From JAFKFH01 sp017307375 (GTDB lineage Bacteria; Pseudomonadota; Alphaproteobacteria; Ferrovibrionales; Ferrovibrionaceae), in assembly GCA_965229335.1 (NCBI GenBank), contig OZ245874.1, positions 1,550,001-1,614,000 on the forward strand: 64,000 nucleotides of DNA, written 5' to 3'. Numbering within the stretch: the first letter of the stretch is position 1; each line of letters begins with the position of its first letter. The translations under genes and the position numbers were made by a program. Shown here in pieces: positions 32,357-41,369 of this stretch. The notes under the pieces were generated by a model. It saw only the letters and a program-made list of their open reading frames with translations, was not told the origin of the DNA and searched no databases.

Positions 32357-34939
32357 CTAGCCGTCCTCCCGTTCGTCGTTCAGGCGTGATGCCCGCTGGT
32401 CGGCGGCGCGCAGCAGCGCTTCCCACCAGGCCAGGCCCCAGGGACCCCAGCGCCGCTGCAGCCGGGCGAAGCGAAGGGCCACGGCGGTCGCGCGCTCGGC
32501 CAATGCCGAGGGTGGCGCATCGGCGCAGCCCTCGGTCGCGATGCAGGGCCGTGCCCCGCCATGATGGGCGGCAACCAGATGCAGGGCCAGGTCCTGCAAT
32601 TCGGCCGGCAGCGCCCGGAACGCCGCATCGGCCTCGACCAGCGGCAGCGAACCGAACTCATGGCGATAGCCGTGCAGGTGTTCGTGCCTGAACCAGCCGC
32701 GGGTCTTGGCATAGATCGCGCCGCCCGGCGGGGCGCCGGCCGCCCGCTGCCAGCTTGCCTGCCGCTTGCCCTCGTCGTGCAGCCGCGCCGCGACTGCCAG
32801 TGTCTCGGCCAACTCGGGTGCCAGATTCAGTGCGGCGGCGAGGTTGCGCGCCTCGCGTTCGGTCCAGGCCTGGTGCTCGGCCAGTTCCTGCTGCCGCCCG
32901 GTCGACCGGTCATGCTCGGTCGTCGCCTCGTCGCGCCATTTGTCGACGATCAGCCATCGCGGCTGGCCGTCGGCCATCTCGCCGATCGCAAGCCGGCTGC
33001 GCTCGTACCAGCCTGCTTGCCGCTCCGGCTCGCCGGCCGACCGGTAGACGCGGAAACGCACGGCCGGCTGATCGTCTGTCGGCGGCGGCAGCCAGCCGCT
33101 GGCCGCGGTGTCGATCGTCGTGGGCGGGTCGGCGTGCCGCCAGTCCAGCAGGCCGGTTTCGGCCAGCCCGCCGACGCGGGCGTCGATGACCACGGTCATG
33201 CCCGTCAGCCAGCGCGCCAGCTTGTCGCCGTTGCCGCGGGCCAGGTCGCCGGGGGTCAGCAAGCGGCGCAGATCGCCCGACGGCGACAGCACGAACCCGA
33301 CGACGGCCAGGCCGGCATCGAGCCGCAGGCGGGTCAGCCAGTCGACCACTGCCCAGGTTTCGGTCTCCAGCATTTCGCTGGCCTGGGGCGGCGCCGCCTC
33401 GAAGAACGCCGCCACGTCGCGATCGGGCAGCGCGTCGCCGCCATCGTCGAGCGGCAGCAGCGCGCGCCAGGCGATGCCGGTCTGCGGCTCGTCACCGTCT
33501 TCCCAGCCGCGCAGCCATGGGCCGACGGCGGGCCGCCCGGTATGGTCGCTCCGGTCGGGCAGGCTGGTCATGGCCCAGGCATCGGCCAGCGCGCGCGTCA
33601 GCGCCGGGCGCAGCGGTGCGGGTGTGGTTGCCGCCTCGACCTCGGCGGCATCGGCGGCCCGCCAGTCCCGGATGGCGTCCGGGCTGGCGTCGTGGCGGCC
33701 GTCATCGCCCGGCGGCAGCTTGGCCAGGGCAGCGCGGCACGCGGCCAGCCGTGCCGTCAGGGCGGGATCGGCCTTGGGGCCGGGGGGCGCCACCACGACA
33801 TCGACCTGGGCGGCCGTGGCATCGCCGCGCCGGTTGACCCGGCCCAGCCGCTGAATCATCCGCTCGGCGGCGACCAGGTCGCAGACCATGTGGTCGGCAT
33901 CGACATCGATGCCGACTTCGCCGGCCGCGGTCGCGACCAGGAACGCTGGTGCCTGCTCCGGCGATTCCTGCGCCGGCGCTTCCTGTGCCGGCGGTGCCGT
34001 GCCGGCCAGGAAACCCAGCCCGGCCAGCTGGTCGGCGAGCGCCTCGCGCTCGCGCACCCGGCGCGCCCCGACCAACAGGGCGACGCGGCCGGGCCAGCCC
34101 TTGCCCAGTGCCGCCGCGATCTCGGTCGCCGTTTCGCGGGAGTTGCAGAACACGGCGATGCGCCCGCCGCCGACGGCCAGCGCCCGTGCCCGTTCGGCCA
34201 GCGCGTGGTCGAGCTTGTCGCCTTCGGCAAGAGCGTGAAGGGCAAGTCGCTTGGCGGCACCGATACGCCGGGCGACGACGGGGTCGGCGCGGTCGTCGTC
34301 CTCAAGCCGGAAGGCGTTCGTCCTGGCCCGGCCGGTTGCCGACAGCGGCAGCAGGCGCAGCCGCGGCACGGCCGGACCCAGCGCCGGCTGCGGGTGCAGG
34401 GCCGGGTCACTGGCGATGCTGTCGAGCAGGCTTTCGAACGGGGCGCAGAGATGGGCTTCGTCCAGCAGCACCAGTGTATCGGCGCCGAGCAGGCCGGCCT
34501 GGTAGGACCGCGACTTCGGCGAGACACCGTAGCCATTGAACAGGAGGCGCGACCCGATCATGTCGACGGTGCCGATGATGATCGCGCGCGCCGCCGGATC
34601 GGCCAGCCAGTCGCGGTTGTCGACGTGGCGGCCGCGCAGGGTGGACAGGCGCAACGCGTCCGGGGCCAGCCGGCTGCGGATCTTCTCCGCTTCCGCCGTC
34701 GCCTGGTCGACCACGGCGCGACGGTCGACGACATAGACCAGCCGCCGCGGCAGGTCGGCCCCGGCATCCAGGGCCAGATGCCAGATCGCCATCACCGCGG
34801 TCTTGCCCAGGCCGGTCGGCAGATCGACCGCCGACGGCAGGTTGCCGTCGAGGAAGCGCCGGAACAGCCGCTGCTGCCAGCGCATCGGCGAAAAGCCGGT
34901 CAGCGCCGCGAACTGATCGCGGAACCGGTCGATATTCAT
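32357..34939 (-). CDS. cas3: Cas3 helicase-nuclease with C-terminal HD domain (type I-G)
   Basis: An 860-residue effector nuclease. The helicase comes first, with P-loop DLPTGLGKT (about residues 39-47), DEAH at 160-163, SAT at 200-202 and motif VI QRLGRVNRRG. The HD nuclease is C-terminal, with RLHDEGK near 720, YRHE near 760, AAHHGG near 793 and an Asp in LLRAADQR near 847. Helicase-then-HD order is characteristic of this subtype. All key residues are present. ATG 34939 is chosen; an ATG at 34975 would lie almost at the predicted transcription start. It is the first gene of the cas operon. Confidence 0.93.
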   Translation of the reverse strand: MNIDRFRDQFAALTGFSPMRWQQRLFRRFLDGNLPSAVDLPTGLGKTAVMAIWHLALDAGADLPRRLVYVVDRRAVVDQATAEAEKIRSRLAPDALRLSTLRGRHVDNRDWLADPAARAIIIGTVDMIGSRLLFNGYGVSPKSRSYQAGLLGADTLVLLDEAHLCAPFESLLDSIASDPALHPQPALGPAVPRLRLLPLSATGRARTNAFRLEDDDRADPVVARRIGAAKRLALHALAEGDKLDHALAERARALAVGGGRIAVFCNSRETATEIAAALGKGWPGRVALLVGARRVREREALADQLAGLGFLAGTAPPAQEAPAQESPEQAPAFLVATAAGEVGIDVDADHMVCDLVAAERMIQRLGRVNRRGDATAAQVDVVVAPPGPKADPALTARLAACRAALAKLPPGDDGRHDASPDAIRDWRAADAAEVEAATTPAPLRPALTRALADAWAMTSLPDRSDHTGRPAVGPWLRGWEDGDEPQTGIAWRALLPLDDGGDALPDRDVAAFFEAAPPQASEMLETETWAVVDWLTRLRLDAGLAVVGFVLSPSGDLRRLLTPGDLARGNGDKLARWLTGMTVVIDARVGGLAETGLLDWRHADPPTTIDTAASGWLPPPTDDQPAVRFRVYRSAGEPERQAGWYERSRLAIGEMADGQPRWLIVDKWRDEATTEHDRSTGRQQELAEHQAWTEREARNLAAALNLAPELAETLAVAARLHDEGKRQASWQRAAGAPPGGAIYAKTRGWFRHEHLHGYRHEFGSLPLVEADAAFRALPAELQDLALHLVAAHHGGARPCIATEGCADAPPSALAERATAVALRFARLQRRWGPWGLAWWEALLRAADQRASRLNDEREDG

Positions 34940-34986
34940 GTCTGGCAAAAAAGTGCCTCCCCATGCCCGAAGCATCGAGCGCCGCC

Positions 34987-35014
34987 AGATTAGTTTATAT
35001 TGTTGTATCGGCAA
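34987..35014 (-). promoter_or_regulatory. Predicted promoter of the cas operon
   Basis: On the minus strand, TTGCCG (35014-35009) and TAATCT (34992-34987) are spaced by 16 bases in an AT-rich island. The transcript would start near 34980 and give a short leader containing GGGGAGG before the cas3 ATG at 34939. The 149-base gap also serves the divergent purT gene. Confidence 0.4.
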
Positions 35015-35088
35015 CCTGTTTCCGGCCGGTTGCGCCGCCGCCGCTGAAGCCCTAGTTTCCGGCCCGCGCAACTTCAGGGGCCTCTGCC

Positions 35089-36261
35089 ATGCCGTTCACC
35101 GCCAAGATCCTGCTGCTCGGTTCGGGCGAACTCGGCCGCGAATTCGTCATTTCCGCCAAGCGCCTGGGGGCGCAGGTCATCGCCTGCGACGCCTATGACG
35201 ATGCGCCGGCGATGCAGGTCGCCGACGGCCGGGAAGTCTTCCCCATGCTCGACGGCGAACGCCTGCGCGCCGCCGTGCTGAAGCACCGCCCCGATTTCAT
35301 CGTGCCGGAGGTCGAGGCGATCCGGACCGAGATGCTGGCCGAGCTGGAGGGCGAGGGGCATACGGTGGTGCCGTCGGCGCGCGCCACGATCATGACGATG
35401 AACCGCGACCGCATCCGCGAGCTGGCCGCCGTCGATCTCGGCCTGCGCACCAGCCGCTACCGCTATGCCGAAAGCCTGGCCGAGGTCGAGGCCGCCATCG
35501 CCCATACCGGGCTGCCCTGCGTGATCAAGCCGGTGATGTCGTCGTCGGGCAAGGGGCAGAGCACCGTGCGCGAAGCCGCCGGGCTAGAGGCCGCCTGGAG
35601 CTATGCCGTCGCCAACATGCGCGGCGACCGGGCCAAGGTCATCGTCGAGGAATTCGTTCCCTTCGAATACGAAATCACCCTGCTGACCGTGCGCACGCGC
35701 CAGGGCGTGGTGTTCTGCCCGCCGATCGGCCACCGGCAGGAGCGCGGCGACTACCAGGAAAGCTGGCAGCCGATGGCGATGCGCCCCGAACTGCTCGCCG
35801 CGGCGCAGGAGATGGCGCGCAAGGTGGTCGACGATCTCGGCGGCTACGGCATCTTCGGCGTCGAATTCTTCGTCACCACCGACGAGGTGATCTTCTCCGA
35901 GCTGAGCCCGCGGCCGCACGATACCGGCATGGTCACGCTGGCCTCGCAGAACCTGTCAGAATTCGACCTGCATGCCCGCGCCATCCTCGGCCTGCCGATC
36001 CCCGGCGTCACGCTGCGCGGCCCGGCCGCCTCGGCCGTCATCCTGGCCGATCGCGAGGCGACCGATTTCGCCTTTACCGGCGTGGCCGAGGCGCTGTCGG
36101 CCGGCCGGCCCGACCAGGCGGTCGACCTGCGCCTGTTCGGCAAGCCGACCACCCGGCCCTATCGCCGCATGGGCGTCGCACTGGCGCTGGGCCGCGACAC
36201 CGACGAGGCCCGCGCGACCGCCAAGGCGGCCGCCGACCGGGTCGTCATCGCGTACAAGTGA
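35089..36261 (+). CDS. purT: Formate-dependent phosphoribosylglycinamide formyltransferase
   Basis: A 390-residue ATP-grasp enzyme that uses ATP and formate to formylate GAR in purine synthesis. Visible blocks are ILLLGSGELGREFVISAKRLG at the N-terminus, VVPSARATIMTMNRDRIRELAA, CVIKPVMSSSGKGQS (ATP-binding) and FFVTTDEVIFSELSPRPHDTGMVT. Length equals the family norm. It is a lone gene divergent from the cas operon and convergent with the acyl-CoA dehydrogenase gene. Confidence 0.96.
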   Translation: MPFTAKILLLGSGELGREFVISAKRLGAQVIACDAYDDAPAMQVADGREVFPMLDGERLRAAVLKHRPDFIVPEVEAIRTEMLAELEGEGHTVVPSARATIMTMNRDRIRELAAVDLGLRTSRYRYAESLAEVEAAIAHTGLPCVIKPVMSSSGKGQSTVREAAGLEAAWSYAVANMRGDRAKVIVEEFVPFEYEITLLTVRTRQGVVFCPPIGHRQERGDYQESWQPMAMRPELLAAAQEMARKVVDDLGGYGIFGVEFFVTTDEVIFSELSPRPHDTGMVTLASQNLSEFDLHARAILGLPIPGVTLRGPAASAVILADREATDFAFTGVAEALSAGRPDQAVDLRLFGKPTTRPYRRMGVALALGRDTDEARATAKAAADRVVIAYK

Positions 36262-36277
36262 GGGGGGCGGCCGGCGC

Positions 36278-37435
36278 TCAGCCGGCCTCCGCCGCGCGGA
36301 TCAGGTTGCGGGCGATCACGATCTGCTGGATCTGGCTGGTGCCCTCGTAGAGCCGGAACAGGCGGACGTCGCGGTAGAACCGCTCGATGCCGTAATCGGC
36401 GATATAGCCGGCCCCGCCATGCACCTGCACCGCGCGGTCGGCCACCCGGCCGCACATTTCCGAGGCGAAGTACTTGCAGCACGATGCCTCGGTGGTGATG
36501 TCCTCGCCGGCGTCGCGGCGGCGGGCGGCGTCGATCACCATCGAGCGGGCGGCGTAGATCTCGGTCTTGGAATCGGCCAGCATGCCCTGGATCAGCTGGA
36601 AATCGGCGATGCGCTGGCCGAACTGGCGCCGGTCCACCGCATAGCGCACCGCATCGTCGAGCATGCGTTCGGCGACGCCGACGCAGACCGCCGCGATATG
36701 CAGCCGGCCCTTGTCGAGCACGCGCATCGCCGTCTTGAAACCGACGCCTTCCTTCAGCCCGATCAGGTTGCCGGCGGGAACGCGCGCATCCTCGAAGATC
36801 ACGTCGGCGGTGTGGGCGCCCTTCTGCCCCATCTTGCGGTCGGTCTTGCCGATCGACAGGCCGGGCGTGCCGGCCTCGACCACGAAGGCCGAAATGCCCG
36901 AGGCGCCCTTGTTGGCGGGGTCGGTGCGGGCCATCACGGTAAAGATGCCGGCATGCGGCGCGTTGGTGATGTAGCGCTTGGTGCCGTTCAGCACGTAGTG
37001 GTCGCCGTCGCGCCGCGCCGTGGTCTTCAGGCTGGCGGCGTCCGACCCGGCCTCCGGCTCGGTCAGCGCGAACGAGCCGATCAGGTCGCCGGCGGCCAGC
37101 CGGGGCAGGTATTTCTGCTTCTGCTCGGGCGTGCCGTCGATGACGATGCCCGACGAGCCGATGCCGTTGTTGGTGCCGATCATCGAGCGGAAGCAGGGCG
37201 AGGTGCGCCCCAGCTCGAAGGCGATCGCCACCTCCTCCTCCATGGTCACGCCGAGCCCGCCATATTCCTCGGGGATCGCCAGCCCGAACAGGCCCAGTTC
37301 GCGCATCTCGGCCACCGCCCAATCGGGGATCCGGTCGGTCTCGGCGACCTCGTGCTCGATCGGCACCAGGCGCTCGCGCACGAAGCGGCGGATCGTGTCG
37401 ATCAGCAGGGCAAAGCTTTCCGGGTCGCGGATCAT
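36278..37435 (-). CDS. Acyl-CoA dehydrogenase
   Basis: A 385-residue FAD flavoenzyme of the acyl-CoA dehydrogenase family. The FAD and substrate blocks FALTEPEAGSDAASLKTTA (about residues 125-143) and YITNAPHAGIFTVMART are visible. The C-terminal VQVHGGAGYIADYGIERFYRDV precedes the signature LYEGTSQIQQIVIAR, so the catalytic Glu of the YEGT motif is present. It oxidises an acyl-CoA to the enoyl-CoA and passes electrons to ETF. Chain-length or branched-chain preference cannot be read. It is monocistronic. Confidence 0.94.
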   Translation of the reverse strand: MIRDPESFALLIDTIRRFVRERLVPIEHEVAETDRIPDWAVAEMRELGLFGLAIPEEYGGLGVTMEEEVAIAFELGRTSPCFRSMIGTNNGIGSSGIVIDGTPEQKQKYLPRLAAGDLIGSFALTEPEAGSDAASLKTTARRDGDHYVLNGTKRYITNAPHAGIFTVMARTDPANKGASGISAFVVEAGTPGLSIGKTDRKMGQKGAHTADVIFEDARVPAGNLIGLKEGVGFKTAMRVLDKGRLHIAAVCVGVAERMLDDAVRYAVDRRQFGQRIADFQLIQGMLADSKTEIYAARSMVIDAARRRDAGEDITTEASCCKYFASEMCGRVADRAVQVHGGAGYIADYGIERFYRDVRLFRLYEGTSQIQQIVIARNLIRAAEAG

Positions 37436-37528
37436 GACCGGGCATCCTCGTCAGGGTGAATCAGGGGCCGCGATCTGACCCCGAAACGGCCCGCCGCGCA
37501 ACCCGCGCCGCGCGCCGCCGGCCCCCGC

Positions 37529-38299
37529 TCAGGCGATCGTCAGGTCGAGGCCCGCGGTGCGGAACAGCGCGGCCAGCGGGGCCGGCGGCGCGGCATCGCT
37601 GACCAGGCGGGCGAACCGCTCGGGCGGGGCCACGCGCACGATGGCGCTGCGCTCGAACTTGCCGGCATCGGCCACTGCGATGCCCTGGCGCGCCGCCGCC
37701 AGCGCGGCCTGCTTGACCCCGACCTTCTGCAGGTCGAAATCCATGATCCAGCCGTCGTCGTCGAAACCCGACAGGCCCAGCACGGCATAGTCGAGGCGGA
37801 AACGCGCCAGCGCCGCCGTCGTCGTCTCGCCGACCAGCGAGCCGTCCAGGCCGCGCACCTGGCCGCCGGTGACGAACAGCTCGATCCCCGGCCGCCCGGC
37901 CAGCAGCGTCGCCGCCGGCAGGCTCGAGGTGAAGACATGCAGCGAATTGCGCAGGCGCAGGCTGCGCGCCACCGCCTCGACCGTCGTGCCGACGTCGAGG
38001 AAGACCGAGGCGCCCTCGGGGATCAGCGCCGCCACCGCCTCGCCGATCCGCGCCTTGGCCTCGGCCGCCACCGACTGCTTCTGGCCATAGCCGAGCCGCA
38101 CCGTGGTCTCGCGCAGGCCGGCCCCGCCGTGGAAACGCTGCAGCAGCTCGCGCTCGTCGAGGAAGATGATGTCGCGCCGCACGGTCTGGGCCGAGACGTC
38201 GAATTCGCGGGCCAGCGCCTCGACCGTGGCAAAGCCCAGCTCGCGCACGATCTCGACGATCCGGCGCTGGCGGTCGGTCAGGGCGGTCTGGTCATCCAT
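37529..38299 (-). CDS. DeoR/GlpR-family transcriptional regulator
   Basis: A 256-residue repressor. The N-terminal DeoR helix-turn-helix reads ATVEALAREFDVSAQTVRRD with the usual RDI..LDE.GLL-like continuation (about residues 20-60). The sugar-phosphate sensor domain has FLDVGTTVEAVARSL and FVTGGQVRGLDGSLVG. DeoR proteins sense phosphorylated sugars or polyols. It is divergent from the four-gene ABC importer, and a strong inverted repeat lies between them, so it probably controls that operon and itself. Confidence 0.92.
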   Translation of the reverse strand: MDDQTALTDRQRRIVEIVRELGFATVEALAREFDVSAQTVRRDIIFLDERELLQRFHGGAGLRETTVRLGYGQKQSVAAEAKARIGEAVAALIPEGASVFLDVGTTVEAVARSLRLRNSLHVFTSSLPAATLLAGRPGIELFVTGGQVRGLDGSLVGETTTAALARFRLDYAVLGLSGFDDDGWIMDFDLQKVGVKQAALAAARQGIAVADAGKFERSAIVRVAPPERFARLVSDAAPPAPLAALFRTAGLDLTIA

Positions 38300-38316
38300 G
38301 AAGGCGGCTCCGCACG

Positions 38317-38343
38317 ATGTAAGCTATGGAAGATATCTTACAT
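38317..38343. promoter_or_regulatory. Inverted repeat between the DeoR gene and ABC operon, probable operator
   Basis: ATGTAAG (38317-38323) and CTTACAT (38337-38343) are perfectly complementary 7-base arms separated by 13 bases, 17 bases upstream of the deoR start. The surrounding 169-base region is AT-rich compared with its flanks and should hold both divergent promoters. Confidence 0.6.
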
Positions 38344-38468
38344 TCACCGCGACGGTGCAAGCCCGGTATTGCGCGAATTTTTGGCGGATGCCCAAATTTT
38401 GGTGTCATAAAACGATCATATTGGTATCGTATGTACGTTTTGCACCACAAACCGGTACGTCAGCCCCG

Positions 38469-39242
38469 ATGCGCGTCGTCACCTATCTCTACCTGCTCTA
38501 CCTGGCCGCGCCGATCGCGCTGCTGGCGCTGGGGTCGTTCGGCGACGGCTGGACCAACACGCTGCTGCCCACCGGGTCGACGCTGCGCTGGTACGAGGCG
38601 CTGTGGGCCGATCCGAGCTTCGCGCGGGCCTTCCGGGTCAGCCTGGTGGTCTGCCTCGCCACCTGCGCGGCCGCCGCGCTGATCGGCCTGCCGCTCGCCT
38701 ATGCGATCTATGCTGCCGCCGGGCGCGGCATCCGGGTGGCCGCCCGCATCCTCTACCTGATGCCGGTCGCGGCCCCGGCGCTGGTGCTGGGCTTCGGCTT
38801 CGTGCTGGTGTTTTCGTCCGACACGCTGCCCTGGCTCGGCACCACCTGGCTGCTGATCGCCGGGCATGTGGTGCTGACCTTGCCCTATCTGATGCAGACC
38901 CTGGTGGCCGACATGCGGCATCTCGACCTCGCGACGCTGGAGGCCGCCGCCGAATCGCTCGGTGCCGGCTTTGCCGCCCGCTTCTTCGACGTGGTGGTGC
39001 CGAGCCTCGGGCACAGCTTGGCGTCGGGGCTGATCATGGTCGCGGCGCTGTCGATCGGCGAATTCCAGCTGTCGAACCTGATCGCCGGCTTCCTGTCGCG
39101 GCCCTATCCGGTCGTGCTGCTGCAGGCGTTCTACGGCGCCACCGGCTTTGCCTGCGCCGCCACGATGGTGCTGCTGCTGCTGGCCATGGTCGCCTCGCTG
39201 GCCTCGGTCGCGGCCAATCGCGCAAAAAGGCTGATGGCATGA
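38469..39242 (+). CDS. ABC transporter permease (PotC/FbpB-type)
   Basis: A 257-residue inner-membrane permease with about six helices and the coupling loop EAAAESLGAGFAARFFDVVVPSL of BPD_transp_1 proteins. It starts at the ATG at 38469 (MRVVTYLYLLYLAAPIALL); the longer frame upstream crosses the promoter region. It is the first gene of an operon with an ATPase, a binding protein and a second permease. Its stop overlaps the ATPase start as ATGA. Confidence 0.9.
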   Translation: MRVVTYLYLLYLAAPIALLALGSFGDGWTNTLLPTGSTLRWYEALWADPSFARAFRVSLVVCLATCAAAALIGLPLAYAIYAAAGRGIRVAARILYLMPVAAPALVLGFGFVLVFSSDTLPWLGTTWLLIAGHVVLTLPYLMQTLVADMRHLDLATLEAAAESLGAGFAARFFDVVVPSLGHSLASGLIMVAALSIGEFQLSNLIAGFLSRPYPVVLLQAFYGATGFACAATMVLLLLAMVASLASVAANRAKRLMA

Positions 39243-40288
39243 GCATCGCGGTCGACCATCTCGGTTTCCGCTACGGCGCCGGCACCGCCGGGCTCGACGA
39301 CGTGACGCTGGAGGTCGGCCCCGGCGAGCTCTGCGCGGTCATCGGGCCGTCGGGCTGCGGCAAGTCCACGCTGCTGAAGCTGGTCGCCGGCTTCCTGTTG
39401 CCGCAGGCCGGGCGGATCGCCATCGGCGGCACCGATGCCGGCAGCCTGCCGCCGCGCGCCCGCGACCTCGGCATCGTCTTCCAGAACTACGCGCTGTTCC
39501 CGCACATGTCGGCGCTCGACAACGTCGCCTATCCGCTGAAGCTGCGCGGCGTCGGCCGGGCCGAGCGGCGCCGCCGGGCCGGCGAGATGCTGGAGCGCGC
39601 GCGGCTGTCGGCCGAGGCCGACCGCCATCCCGCCCAGCTTTCCGGCGGCCAGCAGCAGCGCGTGGCGCTGTCGCGCGCGCTGGTGTTCCGGCCGCGTGCC
39701 CTGCTGCTCGACGAACCGCTGTCGGCGCTCGACGCCGCCCATCGTGCCGACATGCGCGACGAGATCCGCAGCGTGCAGCGCGAATTCGGCATCGCCACCC
39801 TGCATGTCACGCACGACCAGGAGGAGGCGCTGTCGATCGCCGACCGCGTCGCGGTGATGCGCGGCGGCCGGCTGCAGCAGCATGCCAGCCCGCGCGAGCT
39901 CTACGATGCGCCGGTCAACCGCTTCGTCGCGGGCTTCGTCGGCCATGCCAACCTGCTCGACGGCACGGTCACCGCGCCGGGCGTGGTGACCACCGCGATC
40001 GGCCCCCTGGCCTGCGACACCCGGACCCAGACCATCGGGGCCGCGGTCGTCGCGCTGTTCCGCCCCGAGGCGGTGCGGCCGGCCCCGGCCGGCGGCGGCA
40101 CCAACCGGTTTGCCGGCGCGGTGCTGCGCGATCGCTTCCTCGGCTCGTTGCGCCGCTTCGACGTCGCCGTGGGGGACGGCGTCGTCATGGTCGAGACCGC
40201 CTCGCGCGAGGCGGTCGCGGCCATCGAGATTCCGCCCGCGTCCATCCGTCTGCTTCCGCCAGAAACGACCAACCCCAGGGGATCATGA
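39239..40288 (+). CDS. ABC transporter ATPase (PotA/FbpC-type)
   Basis: A 349-residue ATPase. Walker A GPSGCGKST lies at about residues 36-44. Then come the Q-loop VFQNYALFPHMSALDNVAYPL, the signature LSGGQQQRVALSRAL, Walker B LLLDEPLSALD and the switch His in VTHDQEEAL. The C-terminal regulatory TOBE-like domain (about 240-345) is typical of spermidine, iron and phosphonate importers. It is coupled to both neighbours by overlapping stop and start codons. Confidence 0.93.
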   Translation: MSIAVDHLGFRYGAGTAGLDDVTLEVGPGELCAVIGPSGCGKSTLLKLVAGFLLPQAGRIAIGGTDAGSLPPRARDLGIVFQNYALFPHMSALDNVAYPLKLRGVGRAERRRRAGEMLERARLSAEADRHPAQLSGGQQQRVALSRALVFRPRALLLDEPLSALDAAHRADMRDEIRSVQREFGIATLHVTHDQEEALSIADRVAVMRGGRLQQHASPRELYDAPVNRFVAGFVGHANLLDGTVTAPGVVTTAIGPLACDTRTQTIGAAVVALFRPEAVRPAPAGGGTNRFAGAVLRDRFLGSLRRFDVAVGDGVVMVETASREAVAAIEIPPASIRLLPPETTNPRGS

Positions 40289-41367
40289 CCATGATCACAC
40301 GCCGCCTGACGCTTGCCGCAGCCCTCGCCGCGGCCTTGACCGGCCCGGTTGCCGCCCAGACGCTGGAAGGCCCGGAACTCTATCCCGGCGAAAAGTCGCT
40401 CTACGAGGCCGCGGCCAAGGAAGGCATCGTCGTCTCCTTCGATACCGGCCCCACCTGGGCCAACTGGGCGGCGCAGTTCGCCGCCTTCAAGAAGCGCTAT
40501 CCGGCGGTCGAGATCACCTATAACGACCTGGGTTCGGCCGCGACCGTCGTGGCGCTGGACAAGGCGCGCAACCGCCCGCAGGCCGACACCGCCTACTATT
40601 TCGCGGCCTCGGCGATCGACGCGGTGAAGAAGGACGTGGTCGCGCCGTTCAAGCCGGTCAACTTCGACAAGCTGCCCGACGTCTTCCGCGACCCCGAGGG
40701 CAAGTGGTTCACCATCCACTCGCTGACCATCGCCTTCGTCGTCAACAAGAAGCTGGTGGCCAACCCGCCGAAGAGCTGGGCCGACCTGCTGAAGCCGGAA
40801 TACAAGAACACCGTGGTCTATCTCGACCCGCGCTCGGCCGGCATCGGCCAGGTGATGATGATCGGCGCCGCCTACGGCAACGGCGGCTCGATCGACAACC
40901 TGCAGCCCGGCTTCGACTACATCGAGAAGCTGCACAAGTCGGGCAACGTCCAGCGCGTCGAGGGCACCACCCCCTACGCCAAGTTCGTCAAGGGCGAGAT
41001 CCCGATCTGGATCTCCTACGAGAACGACGGGCTGAAGGCCAAGTACACCGACGGCCTCGGCGACGCCGTCGAGGTGGTGATCCCGGCCGAGGCCTCGGTC
41101 GCCGCGCCCTACGGGATCAGCCTGGTCAAGAACGGCCCCAACCCGAACGCCGGCAAGCTGTGGCTGAACTTCGTGATGACCGAGATGGGGCAGGGCATCT
41201 TCGCCCAGGGCTTCGTGCGGCCGGCGGTGCCGGGCGTGGCGCTGCCCGAGGCGGTCGCCGACAAGCTGCCGGCCTCGCCGCAGGTCAAGCCGCTCGACGT
41301 CGCCGCCGCCGCCGCGCGCAAGGCCGAGATCGACGCCGGCTGGGCCAAGGCCGCGCTGGGCAAGTGA
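40285..41367 (+). CDS. Periplasmic solute-binding protein of the ABC importer
   Basis: A 360-residue exported binding protein. The signal peptide ends LTGPVAAQ (about residue 24), and the mature part starts TLEGPELYPGEKSLYEAA. The fold pattern resembles family-1/6 solute-binding proteins for Fe3+, polyamines or 2-aminoethylphosphonate: IVVSFDTGPTWANWAAQF, NKKLVANPPKSWADLLKPEY and YLDPRSAGIGQVMM. The ATG at 40285 overlaps the ATPase stop and is preceded by AGGGGATC; ATG 40291 is a close alternative. The ligand is not identifiable by reading. Confidence 0.88.
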   Translation: MTMITRRLTLAAALAAALTGPVAAQTLEGPELYPGEKSLYEAAAKEGIVVSFDTGPTWANWAAQFAAFKKRYPAVEITYNDLGSAATVVALDKARNRPQADTAYYFAASAIDAVKKDVVAPFKPVNFDKLPDVFRDPEGKWFTIHSLTIAFVVNKKLVANPPKSWADLLKPEYKNTVVYLDPRSAGIGQVMMIGAAYGNGGSIDNLQPGFDYIEKLHKSGNVQRVEGTTPYAKFVKGEIPIWISYENDGLKAKYTDGLGDAVEVVIPAEASVAAPYGISLVKNGPNPNAGKLWLNFVMTEMGQGIFAQGFVRPAVPGVALPEAVADKLPASPQVKPLDVAAAAARKAEIDAGWAKAALGK

Positions 41368-41369
41368 CG

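Noticed and set aside
24995..34939. Classification of the CRISPR locus as type I-C or I-E
   Set aside because: Gene order cas3-csb3-csb1-csb2-cas2, the Cas5-Cas6 fusion and the helicase-then-HD Cas3 fit type I-G (formerly I-U). No cas5c/cas8c or cse genes are present.
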